64,000 nt of DNA from Luteolibacter sp. Y139 (lineage in GTDB: Bacteria; Verrucomicrobiota; Verrucomicrobiia; Verrucomicrobiales; Akkermansiaceae). The translations under genes were made by a program, and so were the position numbers. The DNA lies in NCBI RefSeq assembly GCF_038066715.1, contig NZ_JBBUKT010000002.1, positions 620,001 through 684,000 of the forward strand, written 5' to 3'. The notes under the pieces were generated by a model. It saw nothing but the letters and a program-made list of their open reading frames with translations, was not told where the DNA came from and searched no databases. The stretch's first letter is position 1. Each line of letters begins with the position of its first letter. Shown one piece after another: positions 9,514 through 17,280 of this stretch.

Positions 9514-10989
9514 ATGTTTCCCGACCTCCAGACTGAAAAGCTCCGGCACATCACGCGCCGCCGGTTCCTTCGCGATTGTCCGGGCGGTATCGGAGGCCTG
9601 TGGCTCGCAGCCCAAGGTCTCGCAGGTGCCGCGGGGAAACTGAAGATCAGCCACGATCCCTCGGCACCGCTTGCACCATTGCTGCCATCGTTCGCGCCGA
9701 AGGCGAAGCGGATCATCTACCTCCACATGGACGGCGCTCCGAGCCAGCTCGAGCTGTTCGAATACAAGCCGGTGCTCGCGAAATACAATGGCAAGGAGTG
9801 CCCGAAGGAATACCTGGAAGGCCAGCGCTTCGCCTTCATCCAAGGCGTGCCGAAGATGCTCGGCCCGCAGTTCGAGTTCAAGCAACACGGCCAGTGCGGC
9901 GCATGGGTCTCCGATCGCCTGCCAGAGCTGTCGAAGCACGTCGACAAGCTATGCTTCATCCGCACGATGCAGACGGACCAGTTCAATCACGGCCCGGCCC
10001 AGTTGCTCCTGCACACCGGCAATCAAAACCTCGGCTATCCCGCCATGGGCTCATGGCTCACCTGGGGCCTCGGCACGGACAACCAGAACTTGCCCGGCTT
10101 CATGGTGTTGATCTCCGGCGGTCGCTTCCCGCGCGCCGGAGCCTCGCTCTGGGGTAGCGGCTTCCTGCCATCCGTCTATCAGGGCGTGCAGTGCCGCTCT
10201 GCCGGCGATCCGATTCTCAATACCACCAATCCAGCAGGCGTGAGCCGCGATGTCCGGCGCGCCGCACTCGACACGCTGGCGAAGCTCAACACCAAGGCTC
10301 ACGAGGATTTCGGCGATCCCGAGACCATCACCCGCATCGCCCAATACGAGATGGCCTATCGCATGCAGGTATCCGTCCCGGAGGTAATGAGCATCGAGGA
10401 CGAGCCCGCCCACATCCACGAGATGTATGGCACCTCGCCGGGCAAGGATTCCTTCGCTAACAATTGCCTGCTCGCCCGTCGTCTCGCCGAGTCAGGCGTG
10501 CGCTTCATCCAGCTCTTCGATTGGGGCTGGGACTCCCACGGCTCGAATGCTTCCGAGGCCCTCAACGACGGCTTCGTGAAGAAGTGCAACGACATCGACA
10601 AGCCAATCGCCGCACTGCTCACCGATCTGGAACAGCGCGGCATGCTAGAAGACACCCTAGTCGTGTGGGGCGGCGAATTCGGCCGCACGCCGATGCAGGA
10701 AAACCGCGGTGGCGGTGATGGCAATCGCTTCACCGGCCGCGATCACAATCCGAACGCCTTCACCATCTGGATGGCCGGTGCGGGAGTGAAGCCAGGCTTC
10801 AGCTTCGGCGAGACCGATGAGATGGGCTACCACGTTGCCTCCGATCCCGTGCACCTCCGCGATTTCCACGCGACGCTGCTGCACCTCTTCGGCTTCGAGC
10901 ACCAGCGACTGGCGTTCCCGTTCCAAGGACTGGACCAGAAGCTAACTGGGGTGAAGCCTGCGAAGGTGGTGAAGGGGATTCTCGCTTAG
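9514..10989 (+). CDS. DUF1501 domain protein (Tat-exported, sulfatase-like fold)
   Basis: 491 residues. The N-terminus has a twin-arginine-like signal (RRRFLRD then a weakly hydrophobic Gly/Ala-rich stretch), so export of a folded protein is likely. The body has the DUF1501 hallmarks: IIYLHMDGAPSQLELFEYKP near residue 70, FNHGPAQLLLHTGNQ, RTPMQENRGGGDGNRFTGRDHNPN near 395-420, and the closing HLFGFEHQRLAFPFQGLDQKLT. DUF1501 belongs to the alkaline phosphatase/sulfatase-like superfamily, but many members lack an experimentally known substrate. It is the last gene of the sigma/FecR/DUF1549 operon and is followed by a hairpin at 10993-11020. Confidence 0.92.
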   Translation: MFPDLQTEKLRHITRRRFLRDCPGGIGGLWLAAQGLAGAAGKLKISHDPSAPLAPLLPSFAPKAKRIIYLHMDGAPSQLELFEYKPVLAKYNGKECPKEYLEGQRFAFIQGVPKMLGPQFEFKQHGQCGAWVSDRLPELSKHVDKLCFIRTMQTDQFNHGPAQLLLHTGNQNLGYPAMGSWLTWGLGTDNQNLPGFMVLISGGRFPRAGASLWGSGFLPSVYQGVQCRSAGDPILNTTNPAGVSRDVRRAALDTLAKLNTKAHEDFGDPETITRIAQYEMAYRMQVSVPEVMSIEDEPAHIHEMYGTSPGKDSFANNCLLARRLAESGVRFIQLFDWGWDSHGSNASEALNDGFVKKCNDIDKPIAALLTDLEQRGMLEDTLVVWGGEFGRTPMQENRGGGDGNRFTGRDHNPNAFTIWMAGAGVKPGFSFGETDEMGYHVASDPVHLRDFHATLLHLFGFEHQRLAFPFQGLDQKLTGVKPAKVVKGILA

Positions 10990-10992
10990 TTG

Positions 10993-11020
10993 GCGGGTGA
11001 AGAAAAATTTCTTCTCCCGC
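10993..11020 (+). terminator. Hairpin after the DUF1501 operon
   Basis: An inverted repeat begins 4 bases after the DUF1501 stop. Outer arms are GCGGG/CCCGC and inner arms AAGAAA/TTTCTT, separated by a two-base mismatch on each side. There is no clear downstream T-run, so it is a weak or Rho-assisted terminator, or an mRNA 3' stabiliser. It separates the operon from the OmpH gene 38 bases downstream. Confidence 0.5.
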
Positions 11021-11057
11021 GAGGGGTGATCGGCCCGGCGTGCGTTGACCGGGTGAA

Positions 11058-11651
11058 ATGATCAAATCCGCCCTCCTCGCGCTTCTGGTTCTCGTCGCTC
11101 CTGCCTTCGCGGAAGAGAGGCCATTGAAGATCGCCACCGTGGACATGCAGCAGATCTTCAAGAGCTATCACCGCACCGAAGCAGCCCAGAAGGACTACAA
11201 CGTTGAGATCGCCCGGATCCAGAAGCAGGACGGCGAGCGCCTTTCCGGGATCCGGGACATCGGGGCGCAGTTGGAGAAGCTCGTCAAACAACTGGACGAT
11301 CCCACCGTCGCGGAATCCAAGAAGGTCGAGCTTCAGCGGCAAGCGACCGACCGCAAACAAGAGGGCCTTGCCCTGGAGCGAGAACGCCGGGACTTCATCG
11401 AAAGACAGCGCACCCAGGTCAACGAGCGAATGGTCCAAGTGATGAAGGGGCTGTTGGCCGAGATCCGCAAGCAACTCGATGAGATCTCCAGGGCGGAGGA
11501 CTATGACTACGTGTTCGATTCCTCCGGGGTCAGCGCCTCTCAGGTGCCCTTCGTGCTCTCGTCCAGGGAAAGCGGCGATTTGACGGAGATGGTTTTGACG
11601 AAACTCAACGCGGGTGCCGCTAAGGAAGAGGCCGAACCGGCGTCGAAGTGA
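11058..11651 (+). CDS. OmpH/Skp family periplasmic protein
   Basis: 197 residues with a clear signal peptide (MIKSALLALLVLVAPAFA). The mature chain opens with KIATVDMQQIFKSYHRTE, the conserved first strand and helix of OmpH/Skp proteins, and continues into a long charged helical region (about 45-150, rich in Glu/Lys/Gln) expected to form a coiled-coil tentacle. Skp proteins are trimeric periplasmic chaperones for outer-membrane proteins. The gene is 5 bases upstream of a sigma-factor gene and may be cotranscribed with it; the usual bamA/lpxD neighbours are absent, so this may be a paralogue with another role. Confidence 0.82.
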   Translation: MIKSALLALLVLVAPAFAEERPLKIATVDMQQIFKSYHRTEAAQKDYNVEIARIQKQDGERLSGIRDIGAQLEKLVKQLDDPTVAESKKVELQRQATDRKQEGLALERERRDFIERQRTQVNERMVQVMKGLLAEIRKQLDEISRAEDYDYVFDSSGVSASQVPFVLSSRESGDLTEMVLTKLNAGAAKEEAEPASK

Positions 11652-11655
11652 TTGA

Positions 11656-12186
11656 ATGGAAGACGACCTCCCCAAGCTGACGCGTGGATTGGTGCGCTGC
11701 GAGGATGCCGCGTGGCGGGACTTCCATGCCCGCTTCTATCCACGGTTGAAGGCTCAGGTGGTGGCTCGCGGTATCCCGGAATGTGAGTCGGCAGAAGTGG
11801 TGCAGCGCGTTTACCTGCGGGTGCTCCGGCATGCGAAGGTCTTCCTGGCCCATGAGGATTTCGATGCATGGCTGTCCTGTCTGACGCGGTGCGAGGTCAT
11901 CGATTCAAGTCGTCGCGATCGGCGGCGGAGCTGGCTGGGCGAGCGCTATCAGCAGTGGCAGGAGCTGCGGCGACCGGCTGTCGATGGAGAGGGAAGTGAT
12001 CTTGAGGCGGCACTGGCTCAACTGGAGGAAACCGACCGGTCGATGCTGGTGAGGCACTACGTGGAAGGCTGGTCGCAGGAAGACCTGGCCCGCGAGCAAG
12101 CGACCACCGTCAAGGCTGTGGAGTCAAAGCTCGCCCGTCTGCGGAAGCGTCTAAGAGGACTGCTGGAAAACCCTGATGTCTGCTAG
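11656..12186 (+). CDS. ECF-type RNA polymerase sigma factor
   Basis: 176 residues. Region 2 is visible near residues 10-75 (WRDFHARFYPRLKAQV...SAEVVQRVYLRVLRH), and region 4 near 110-170 (LEETDRSMLVRHYVEGWSQEDLAREQATTVKAVESKLARLRKRL), with a standard HTH. It differs strongly in sequence from the other two sigma factors in this window. It begins 5 bases after the OmpH gene and is followed 3 bases later by a small one-TM protein, which is a good candidate for its anti-sigma partner. Confidence 0.82.
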   Translation: MEDDLPKLTRGLVRCEDAAWRDFHARFYPRLKAQVVARGIPECESAEVVQRVYLRVLRHAKVFLAHEDFDAWLSCLTRCEVIDSSRRDRRRSWLGERYQQWQELRRPAVDGEGSDLEAALAQLEETDRSMLVRHYVEGWSQEDLAREQATTVKAVESKLARLRKRLRGLLENPDVC

Positions 12187-12189
12187 AAG

Positions 12190-12528
12190 ATGAATGCCAT
12201 CGATTCAAAGGAGCATGAGGTGCTGGAGCGCACGCTGGGGGAGGTCCGGCGGGTGCGTCGCCATCGGGCGGCGCGCAGGATGGCGGTAATGCCTCTGCTA
12301 ATGATGCTCGGAGCCGGCTGGTTTGCACTAACTCGTGGTCCGGCACCGGCTCCGCCCGTGATGACGGAGGCTCCACAGGCAGCCCACACCGCAGGGGAGT
12401 CGCTGACCGTGGTCGAGTGGAAGGACGGCATGCCCTCACTGGTCGAATATTCGGGAAAGGACCTCGGGAAACTGGAACTCGCCTTCAGCTTGGAGCCCGT
12501 CGTCACGTTTCCAGAAGAGCTCTGGTAA
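12190..12528 (+). CDS. Small single-TM protein, possible anti-sigma partner
   Basis: 112 residues with no recognised domain. The first 30 residues are charged and predicted helical (EHEVLERTLGEVRRVRRHRAARR); one TM helix follows (about 32-50, MAVMPLLMMLGAGWFALT); about 60 residues lie beyond it, with a Pro/Ala linker. This topology (cytoplasmic basic helix, one TM, short periplasmic tail) and its position 3 bases after a sigma gene fit an anti-sigma or accessory membrane anchor, but the sequence has no zinc-binding HxxxCxxC motif. Function is inferred only from context. Confidence 0.55.
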   Translation: MNAIDSKEHEVLERTLGEVRRVRRHRAARRMAVMPLLMMLGAGWFALTRGPAPAPPVMTEAPQAAHTAGESLTVVEWKDGMPSLVEYSGKDLGKLELAFSLEPVVTFPEELW

Positions 12529-12571
12529 GAAGGAGGATTGCAAAGCTCATCGCCACGGCTAGACCCGGCGC

Positions 12572-13129
12572 GTGAACGTCATCCTGGCATCAGCTTCCCC
12601 GCGGCGGAGAGAACTTCTGTCTGCGACCGGCATGCATTTCGAAGTCGTGACCTCGCCCGCGGAAGAGATCCATGACGCCGCCATTCCACTCGACGAACTG
12701 TGCGAGAAAAACGCCGAGCTCAAGGCGCTGGCCGTGGCGGTCGATCATCCAGACGCCGCAGTGATCGGAGCCGACACGCTGGTGTGGATCGAGGGCGAAC
12801 CGCTGGGCAAGCCAAAGGATCTCGACGAGGCGCGGGCCATGCTACGGAAACTCAGCGGTCGGCCTCACACCGTGTGCACCGGTGTTTGCGTGGTCTTCCC
12901 CGGTGGAAGAGTGCAGCGCTTCCATGAACTGACCGCGGTCCGTTTCCGGGAACTGGATGACGCCACGATCGAGGCCTACTTCGAAAAGACCAACCCGCTG
13001 GACAAGGCAGGAGCCTACGGCATCCAAGACAGCGGTGAGATGATTGTCGAAGGCATCGAAGGAGCCTTCGACAATGTCATGGGGCTTCCGGTGGCGAGGC
13101 TCGTTGAGATGCTAGGGGCGGAAAATTGA
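12572..13129 (+). CDS. maf: Maf family nucleotide pyrophosphatase
   Basis: 185 residues from a GTG start at 12572. The opening VILASASPRRRELL is the signature Maf phosphate-binding loop. Further conserved blocks are KALAVAV, VIGADTLVWIEGEPLGKPKD (with the catalytic Asp region GADT) and the C-terminal AGAYGIQDSGEMIVEGIEG. Maf proteins hydrolyse non-canonical or modified nucleoside triphosphates (m7GTP, or dTTP/UTP types) to monophosphates and pyrophosphate, a house-cleaning role. The length is normal. The last codon overlaps the next frame (TTGA), suggesting coupling. Confidence 0.93.
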   Translation: MNVILASASPRRRELLSATGMHFEVVTSPAEEIHDAAIPLDELCEKNAELKALAVAVDHPDAAVIGADTLVWIEGEPLGKPKDLDEARAMLRKLSGRPHTVCTGVCVVFPGGRVQRFHELTAVRFRELDDATIEAYFEKTNPLDKAGAYGIQDSGEMIVEGIEGAFDNVMGLPVARLVEMLGAEN

Positions 13130-13461
13130 ATCCCGACAATCCCCGACAACCCGCTTCTCCCAGAATATTTCGCTCGCCTCTGAAGGACTGGGCCGGCAGA
13201 ACATTGGATATGTTGACATTGTTAGCCGCCTCTTATCAGACCAGCTCGCCTGGCGGAGCTGAAATCGTCGTTATCCTCCTGTTTGTCTTGGTTGGGTTGG
13301 CTGCCATCGGGGTGTGGCTATGGTCCCTCATTCACTGCATCCGCAACAAGATGCTGTCCGATACCAACCGCATCATTGGCATCGTGCTTATCGTCCTCCT
13401 GGGACTGCTCGGCAGTTTGATCTATTTGTTCCTGCCGCGGGAGTCACAGCCCCAGAGGTGA
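13126..13461 (+). CDS. PLDc_N-type small membrane protein
   Basis: The conserved part is a two-helix membrane protein: helix one about residues 45-65 (IVVILLFVLVGLAAIGVWLW), a short loop with SLIHCIRNK, then helix two (IIGIVLIVLLGLLGSLIYLFLPR), which fits the PLD-nuclease N-terminal (PLDc_N) family. A TTG start at 13126 overlaps the maf stop (TTGA) and has a purine-rich sequence just upstream. An ATG at 13210 would give an 83-residue protein closer to the family's usual N-terminus. The start is therefore uncertain. No function is known for stand-alone PLDc_N proteins. Confidence 0.65.
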   Translation: MNPDNPRQPASPRIFRSPLKDWAGRTLDMLTLLAASYQTSSPGGAEIVVILLFVLVGLAAIGVWLWSLIHCIRNKMLSDTNRIIGIVLIVLLGLLGSLIYLFLPRESQPQR

Positions 13462-13469
13462 GGTTCATC

Positions 13470-13510
13470 GGGGTGGACATTCGTCCACCCCGCGTCGACG
13501 GCACGTCGAC
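13470..13510. terminator. Bidirectional hairpin between convergent genes
   Basis: A perfect 9-base inverted repeat (GGGGTGGAC, loop ATTC, GTCCACCCC) at 13470-13491 is followed by two self-complementary GTCGAC hexamers at 13494-13499 and 13505-13510. They fill the 54-base gap between the PLDc_N gene (plus) and carboxynorspermidine synthase (minus), which converge here. The first stem is strong enough to act as a terminator in both directions, although no T-run follows; a REP-like repeated element is the alternative. Confidence 0.55.
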
Positions 13511-13515
13511 ACCCC

Positions 13516-14739
13516 TTAAGCCACCACGAACCCAGCCGCCTGCTCTGGCGTCAGCTCGATGAACTGCCACGGCAGGCCGTGCACATTCAGATCCGCCATG
13601 AAGCTGTCCGGATCATACTGCTCCATGTTCCAGACGCCCGGCTTCTTCCACTTGCCTTCCAGCATCTGCTTCGCGCCGATCATGGCGGGCACGCCGGTGG
13701 TGTAGCTGATCGCCTGGCTGCCGACTTCGCGGAAGCACTCCTCGTGGTCGCAGATGTTGTAGACGTAGATCGCCTTCGGTTTGCCATCCTTCACGCCGGT
13801 GATGACGTTGCCGATACAGGTCCTGCCCTTGGTGGTAACGCCAAGATCGCCGGGGTTCGGCAGCACGGCCTTGAGGAACTGCAGCGGAATGATCTCCACG
13901 CCCTGATAGACGACCGGATCGATGCGAGTCATGCCGACGTTCTGGAGCACTTCAAGGTGCTTCAGGTAGTTCGGCGAAAAGCTCATCCAGAACTGGGCAC
14001 GCTGGATCGTCGGGATGTGCTTCACCAACGATTCCAGCTCCTCGTGATACATCCGGTAGATCTCATAGGTGCCGACTCCCTCCGGACAGGTGAAGGGCTG
14101 GTGCTTCGACATCGGCGCGGTTTCTACAAAAGCACCATCTTCCCAGTGCCTGCACTCGGCGGTCACCTCGCGGATATTGATCTCCGGATTGAAATTGGTG
14201 GCGAAGGCGTGGCCGTGGTTGCCACCGTTCACGTCGATGATGTCCAGCGTGTGGATCTCGTCGAAATGGTGCTTCAGCGCCCAGGCGGTGAAAACGTTCG
14301 TCACGCCCGGGTCGAAGCCGGAGCCGAGCAGGGCGGACAGGCCGGCTTTCTCGAACTTCTCCTGATAGGCCCACTGCCAGGAATATTCGAACTTCGCGAC
14401 GTCCTTCGGCTCATAATTCGCAGTGTCCAGATAATCCACGCCGGCATCCAGGCAGGCATCCATGATGGTCAGGTCCTGGTAGGGCAGGGCGACATTCACG
14501 ACCAGCGTGGCACCGGTTTCACGGATCAGGGCGGCGGTCTGGGCTGGATCGTCGGCGTCCACCTGGGCGGTGGCGATGTCGCGGCCCGTGCGGGCCTTCA
14601 CGGACTCAGCAATGGCGTCGCACTTCGATTTGGTCCGGGACGCGAGGGTGATTTCGCCGAAAATCTCGGGGACCATGGCGCACTTGTGGGCGACGACGCT
14701 GCCGACTCCGCCGGCTCCGATGAGAAGGACCTTGTTCAT
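13516..14739 (-). CDS. Carboxynorspermidine synthase (saccharopine dehydrogenase family)
   Basis: 407 residues starting at MNKVLLIGAGGVGSVVAHKC; the ORF can be read 14 residues further upstream but those residues are not family-like. The NAD(P) Rossmann loop is GAGGVG at residues 8-13. Family blocks include TLASRTKSKCDAIAES, SGFDPGVTNVFTAWA, DVNGGNHGHAFATNF and NMEQYDPDSFM, all close to carboxynorspermidine/carboxyspermidine dehydrogenase. It reductively condenses aspartate semialdehyde with diaminopropane or putrescine in the alternative spermidine/norspermidine pathway. The expected partner, carboxynorspermidine decarboxylase (nspC), is not in this window. The gene is convergent with the PLDc_N gene and divergent from a sigma factor. 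Confidence 0.88.
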   Translation of the reverse strand: MNKVLLIGAGGVGSVVAHKCAMVPEIFGEITLASRTKSKCDAIAESVKARTGRDIATAQVDADDPAQTAALIRETGATLVVNVALPYQDLTIMDACLDAGVDYLDTANYEPKDVAKFEYSWQWAYQEKFEKAGLSALLGSGFDPGVTNVFTAWALKHHFDEIHTLDIIDVNGGNHGHAFATNFNPEINIREVTAECRHWEDGAFVETAPMSKHQPFTCPEGVGTYEIYRMYHEELESLVKHIPTIQRAQFWMSFSPNYLKHLEVLQNVGMTRIDPVVYQGVEIIPLQFLKAVLPNPGDLGVTTKGRTCIGNVITGVKDGKPKAIYVYNICDHEECFREVGSQAISYTTGVPAMIGAKQMLEGKWKKPGVWNMEQYDPDSFMADLNVHGLPWQFIELTPEQAAGFVVA

Positions 14740-14881
14740 GGAAATGGTGGGGAGAAGGGGTGGGGGAAAGCGGCCCGCCACGCAAGGAATTCCGCGTGCA
14801 GGAATCGTTCCCCGCAGATCCGGCCGCCGGGCAGCAAGATTTTAGAGACAAACGGCCCGCCGGAGGGCATTTTACCAGCGA

Positions 14882-15412
14882 ATGAAGTCGTGTCCCTCCG
14901 CGGAATGGAAAGCTTGGTTGGCCGAAAATGGCCCCCGGCTGCTCCTTTTTGCACGCGGCTGGGCCCCGAGCCGGGAGGATGCCGAGGATTTGGTCCAAGA
15001 AGCCATCGTCCGCTTGTGGAATTACCAGCAGGACAAGGGCAGTGGGGTTCCGGACCTGCCGCTGGCCTTTTCCACCATCCGCTTCTGCGGACTGAACCAC
15101 CACCGCTCGGAATCCCGTCGGCGGAAACGGGAGGAATCGATCATCTACCTGAACGACTTCACCGATGTCTGGCTCGACCCGTCCGTGGAGGACGACGAGG
15201 ACGCCGTCCGCCTGCGGGATGCCGTCCAGAAGCTCAGCCCGAAGCTGCGCGAGGTGGTCACCATGAAAATCTGGGGTGGACTCACCTTTGCCGAAATTTC
15301 CGAAGCCCTCGCCATTTCCCAAAACACTGCCGCGTCACGCTACCGCTACGCGCTCGAACAACTCGCGCAAGACATGCGCCGACTGAAGGAAGAACGCCAT
15401 GGAATCGCCTGA
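14882..15412 (+). CDS. ECF-type RNA polymerase sigma factor
   Basis: 176 residues. Region 2 spans about 8-75 (RLLLFARGWAPSREDAEDLVQEAIVRLWNY, with the AEDLVQE core) and region 4 about 118-170 (LSPKLREVVTMKIWGGLTFAEISEALAISQNTAASRYRYAL), a classical ECF HTH. A segment rich in Asp/Glu joins them. Its last 14 bases overlap the next gene, whose product is a one-TM protein probably acting as its anti-sigma factor. It is divergent from carboxynorspermidine synthase with 142 bases between start codons. Confidence 0.88.
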   Translation: MKSCPSAEWKAWLAENGPRLLLFARGWAPSREDAEDLVQEAIVRLWNYQQDKGSGVPDLPLAFSTIRFCGLNHHRSESRRRKREESIIYLNDFTDVWLDPSVEDDEDAVRLRDAVQKLSPKLREVVTMKIWGGLTFAEISEALAISQNTAASRYRYALEQLAQDMRRLKEERHGIA

Positions 15413-15902
15413 AGATATCGAAAAGGCGCTCGCCCGTCTGATGCCCTCCGCGATCAGCGAGAGAGGCCAGCGGTCGATGAACGACCTGATCGACAGCCTC
15501 GCCGCCGGAGAAACGGTGGCGGTGGAATTGCCGCCCGCGAAGAAGTCCAGCCGCCTGGCTTGGTTCGGCTTCGGTGGGATCGGCGCAACCGCTGCTGCAG
15601 TGGCCTTGGCGCTCAGCCTGCCGCAGGGAGACCCGGGTGTGGGATCTCGCGCCGTGGTCGTAAATGCTCCCGTGAAGGAAGCTTCGGCGGCCAAGAGCGA
15701 CGTGGTTTTGATCGGCTCTTCCGAAGTGGTGGAAGACGCCGTGCCGGAAGACTGGATGTCGGAAACCGACGGCGTCCCGCATCGTGCCTGGCGCGTCCGG
15801 GTCGTCGATCAGGAACGCGTCCGCGATGTCGAAACCGGTTACGAAGTGCTCGTCTCCCGTCCGCGGGAGGAAGTCCGGCTGATGCCTGTCACCTCATTCT
15901 AA
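15399..15902 (+). CDS. Putative anti-sigma-like single-TM protein
   Basis: 167 residues with no named domain. Residues 1-50 are cytoplasmic (SPEDIEKALARLMPSAISERGQRSM); one TM helix lies near 54-71 (WFGFGGIGATAAAVALAL); the rest is periplasmic and ends in a basic stretch (RAWRVRVVDQERVRDVETG). The start lies inside the upstream sigma gene (14-base overlap), so the two are made together. The arrangement repeats what is seen after the other sigma factors of this window. The anti-sigma role is inferred from topology and overlap, not from sequence motifs. Confidence 0.6.
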   Translation: MESPEDIEKALARLMPSAISERGQRSMNDLIDSLAAGETVAVELPPAKKSSRLAWFGFGGIGATAAAVALALSLPQGDPGVGSRAVVVNAPVKEASAAKSDVVLIGSSEVVEDAVPEDWMSETDGVPHRAWRVRVVDQERVRDVETGYEVLVSRPREEVRLMPVTSF

Positions 15903-15905
15903 TTC

Positions 15906-16658
15906 GTGAAATTCGCTATCTCCATCCTCGGAATCGCTCTCGGCAGCTTCGCCTTCGCGCAAGAAGCAGGAGTCGAAAAGCCGGCCACGACTCCGCCGCA
16001 AGTCCTGCACGGGGTATGCGGCATGCCTTGGCTCGGCCTGACGGTGGATCCTCTGGACGATGCCGTGCGCGCCCATGTCCCCGCGCTTCCCCAGGGGATT
16101 GGCTTCGTGGTCACGGACGTGGCCGCGGGCAGCCCGGCGGAGAAGTCCGGCGTGAAGACCTACGACATCTTTTGGAAGCTCGGCGACCAATTGATCGCAA
16201 ACAAAGCTCAACTCTACACCCTGCTCCGTCTGCACAAGGATGGCGACGAAGTGAAGCTCGGCCTCTATCGATCCGGCGAATCGCTGACGATTCCCGTGGT
16301 CTTGGGCCATCCGCAGGAAAATCAGGCGCTTGCCCAACTACCGATCAAGCCCGTCATTCTGCCGGACACGCCGATGAAGGTGCTCAATCCCGCCGAGCGC
16401 AGCGCCACGATCGACACAGCCGACGGCAAGGCCGTGCTCAGCCTGGTGAACGGCCAGTCCGAGGTGAAAATCGCGGACAAGAACGGAAACGTGCTTTTCG
16501 AAGGTCCGACCAAGGATGCCCAGGGAGTTTCACTTGTCCCGGATGCGTGGAAGTCCCGTGTGGGAGCCTTGGAGCGGGCTTTGGCACATGCCCTCAAGGG
16601 CGGCAACCACGAGCAGCCCCGTGACCGCGTTCTCCCGCCTCCAGCGGAGCAGAAGTAA
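15906..16658 (+). CDS. Secreted PDZ-domain protein
   Basis: 250 residues from a GTG start 3 bases after the previous stop. A signal peptide (KFAISILGIALGSFAFA) precedes a PDZ domain at about 40-130, recognisable by GIGFVVTDVAAGSPAEKSGVKTYDIFWKLGDQLI. There is no protease domain, so it is not a DegP/HtrA enzyme. The C-terminal half (about 150-215) is not recognised. It forms a likely three-gene unit with the sigma factor and its membrane partner, and may supply the peptide-sensing part of that system; that link is inference. A second, unrelated PDZ protein is at 24000-24764. Confidence 0.75.
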   Translation: MKFAISILGIALGSFAFAQEAGVEKPATTPPQVLHGVCGMPWLGLTVDPLDDAVRAHVPALPQGIGFVVTDVAAGSPAEKSGVKTYDIFWKLGDQLIANKAQLYTLLRLHKDGDEVKLGLYRSGESLTIPVVLGHPQENQALAQLPIKPVILPDTPMKVLNPAERSATIDTADGKAVLSLVNGQSEVKIADKNGNVLFEGPTKDAQGVSLVPDAWKSRVGALERALAHALKGGNHEQPRDRVLPPPAEQK

Positions 16659-16670
16659 GGCACCTTTGGC

Positions 16671-17150
16671 CTACCTGTGGTCGCTCACCGCGGTGCCTGA
16701 GAGGGAGTCGTGCCAGGCGCGATTGCCATTCGTGAAGAAGGCGAAGTAGAAGCCGAGGCAGCAGGGCGCGAACGAGAGTATTTTCGCCGCATTCCGCCCC
16801 AGCACTTGTCCGATGGTAAGCTTGGTGCCCTGCACTGGCCTCACGCGGATTCCCATCGCAACCTTGCCGTAGGTTCCCTGCATCGGCGACAGCTCGGCGA
16901 GGGTGCAATAAATGATCCAGATGCCGACAGTTCCCAGGCCGATCAGCAATCTTGCCTGCAGGGCCGCCTCTTGGACTGCTGGTGGCGAGGTCCGGTCGAT
17001 GATCGGGCTAACCCCGAAGTAGGCGTGCGATACCAGATATAGCCCCATCTGGATGGGCACCGTGTCGATCAGGTAGGCGATGGTCCGCTTGACGTTGTTG
17101 GCGGGGCGATACGTGAGATAACGCATGAAACTCGCCCGCATGTTAGACAT
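16671..17150 (-). CDS. RDD family membrane protein
   Basis: 159 residues with two or three hydrophobic segments (about 25-45, 70-90, 125-140). The RDD pattern is visible as NVKRTIAYLIDTVPIQ in the first segment (Arg and Asp within the helix) and the usual GTYGKVAMGIRVRP block follows. RDD proteins are small integral inner-membrane proteins of mostly unknown function, some proposed as ion or compatible-solute transporters. It is convergent with the PDZ gene (12 bases apart). The second codon onward contains the TCTAACA heptamer. Confidence 0.82.
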   Translation of the reverse strand: MSNMRASFMRYLTYRPANNVKRTIAYLIDTVPIQMGLYLVSHAYFGVSPIIDRTSPPAVQEAALQARLLIGLGTVGIWIIYCTLAELSPMQGTYGKVAMGIRVRPVQGTKLTIGQVLGRNAAKILSFAPCCLGFYFAFFTNGNRAWHDSLSGTAVSDHR

Positions 17151-17280
17151 CTCTCCGGCACGGGCAAGACATCATCGGGGAGAAAGGATCAACAATCAAA
17201 TTGCCTGAAGAGGCAGGACCGCTGGCGCCAAATGCGGGATCATCCAAACGAGACCTTCGATTGATGATGGGGGACTCCGC

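Noticed and set aside
13579-15441. 620-codon plus-strand frame across carboxynorspermidine synthase
   Set aside because: Shadow of the synthase and of the following sigma gene; low-complexity sequence with no family match.
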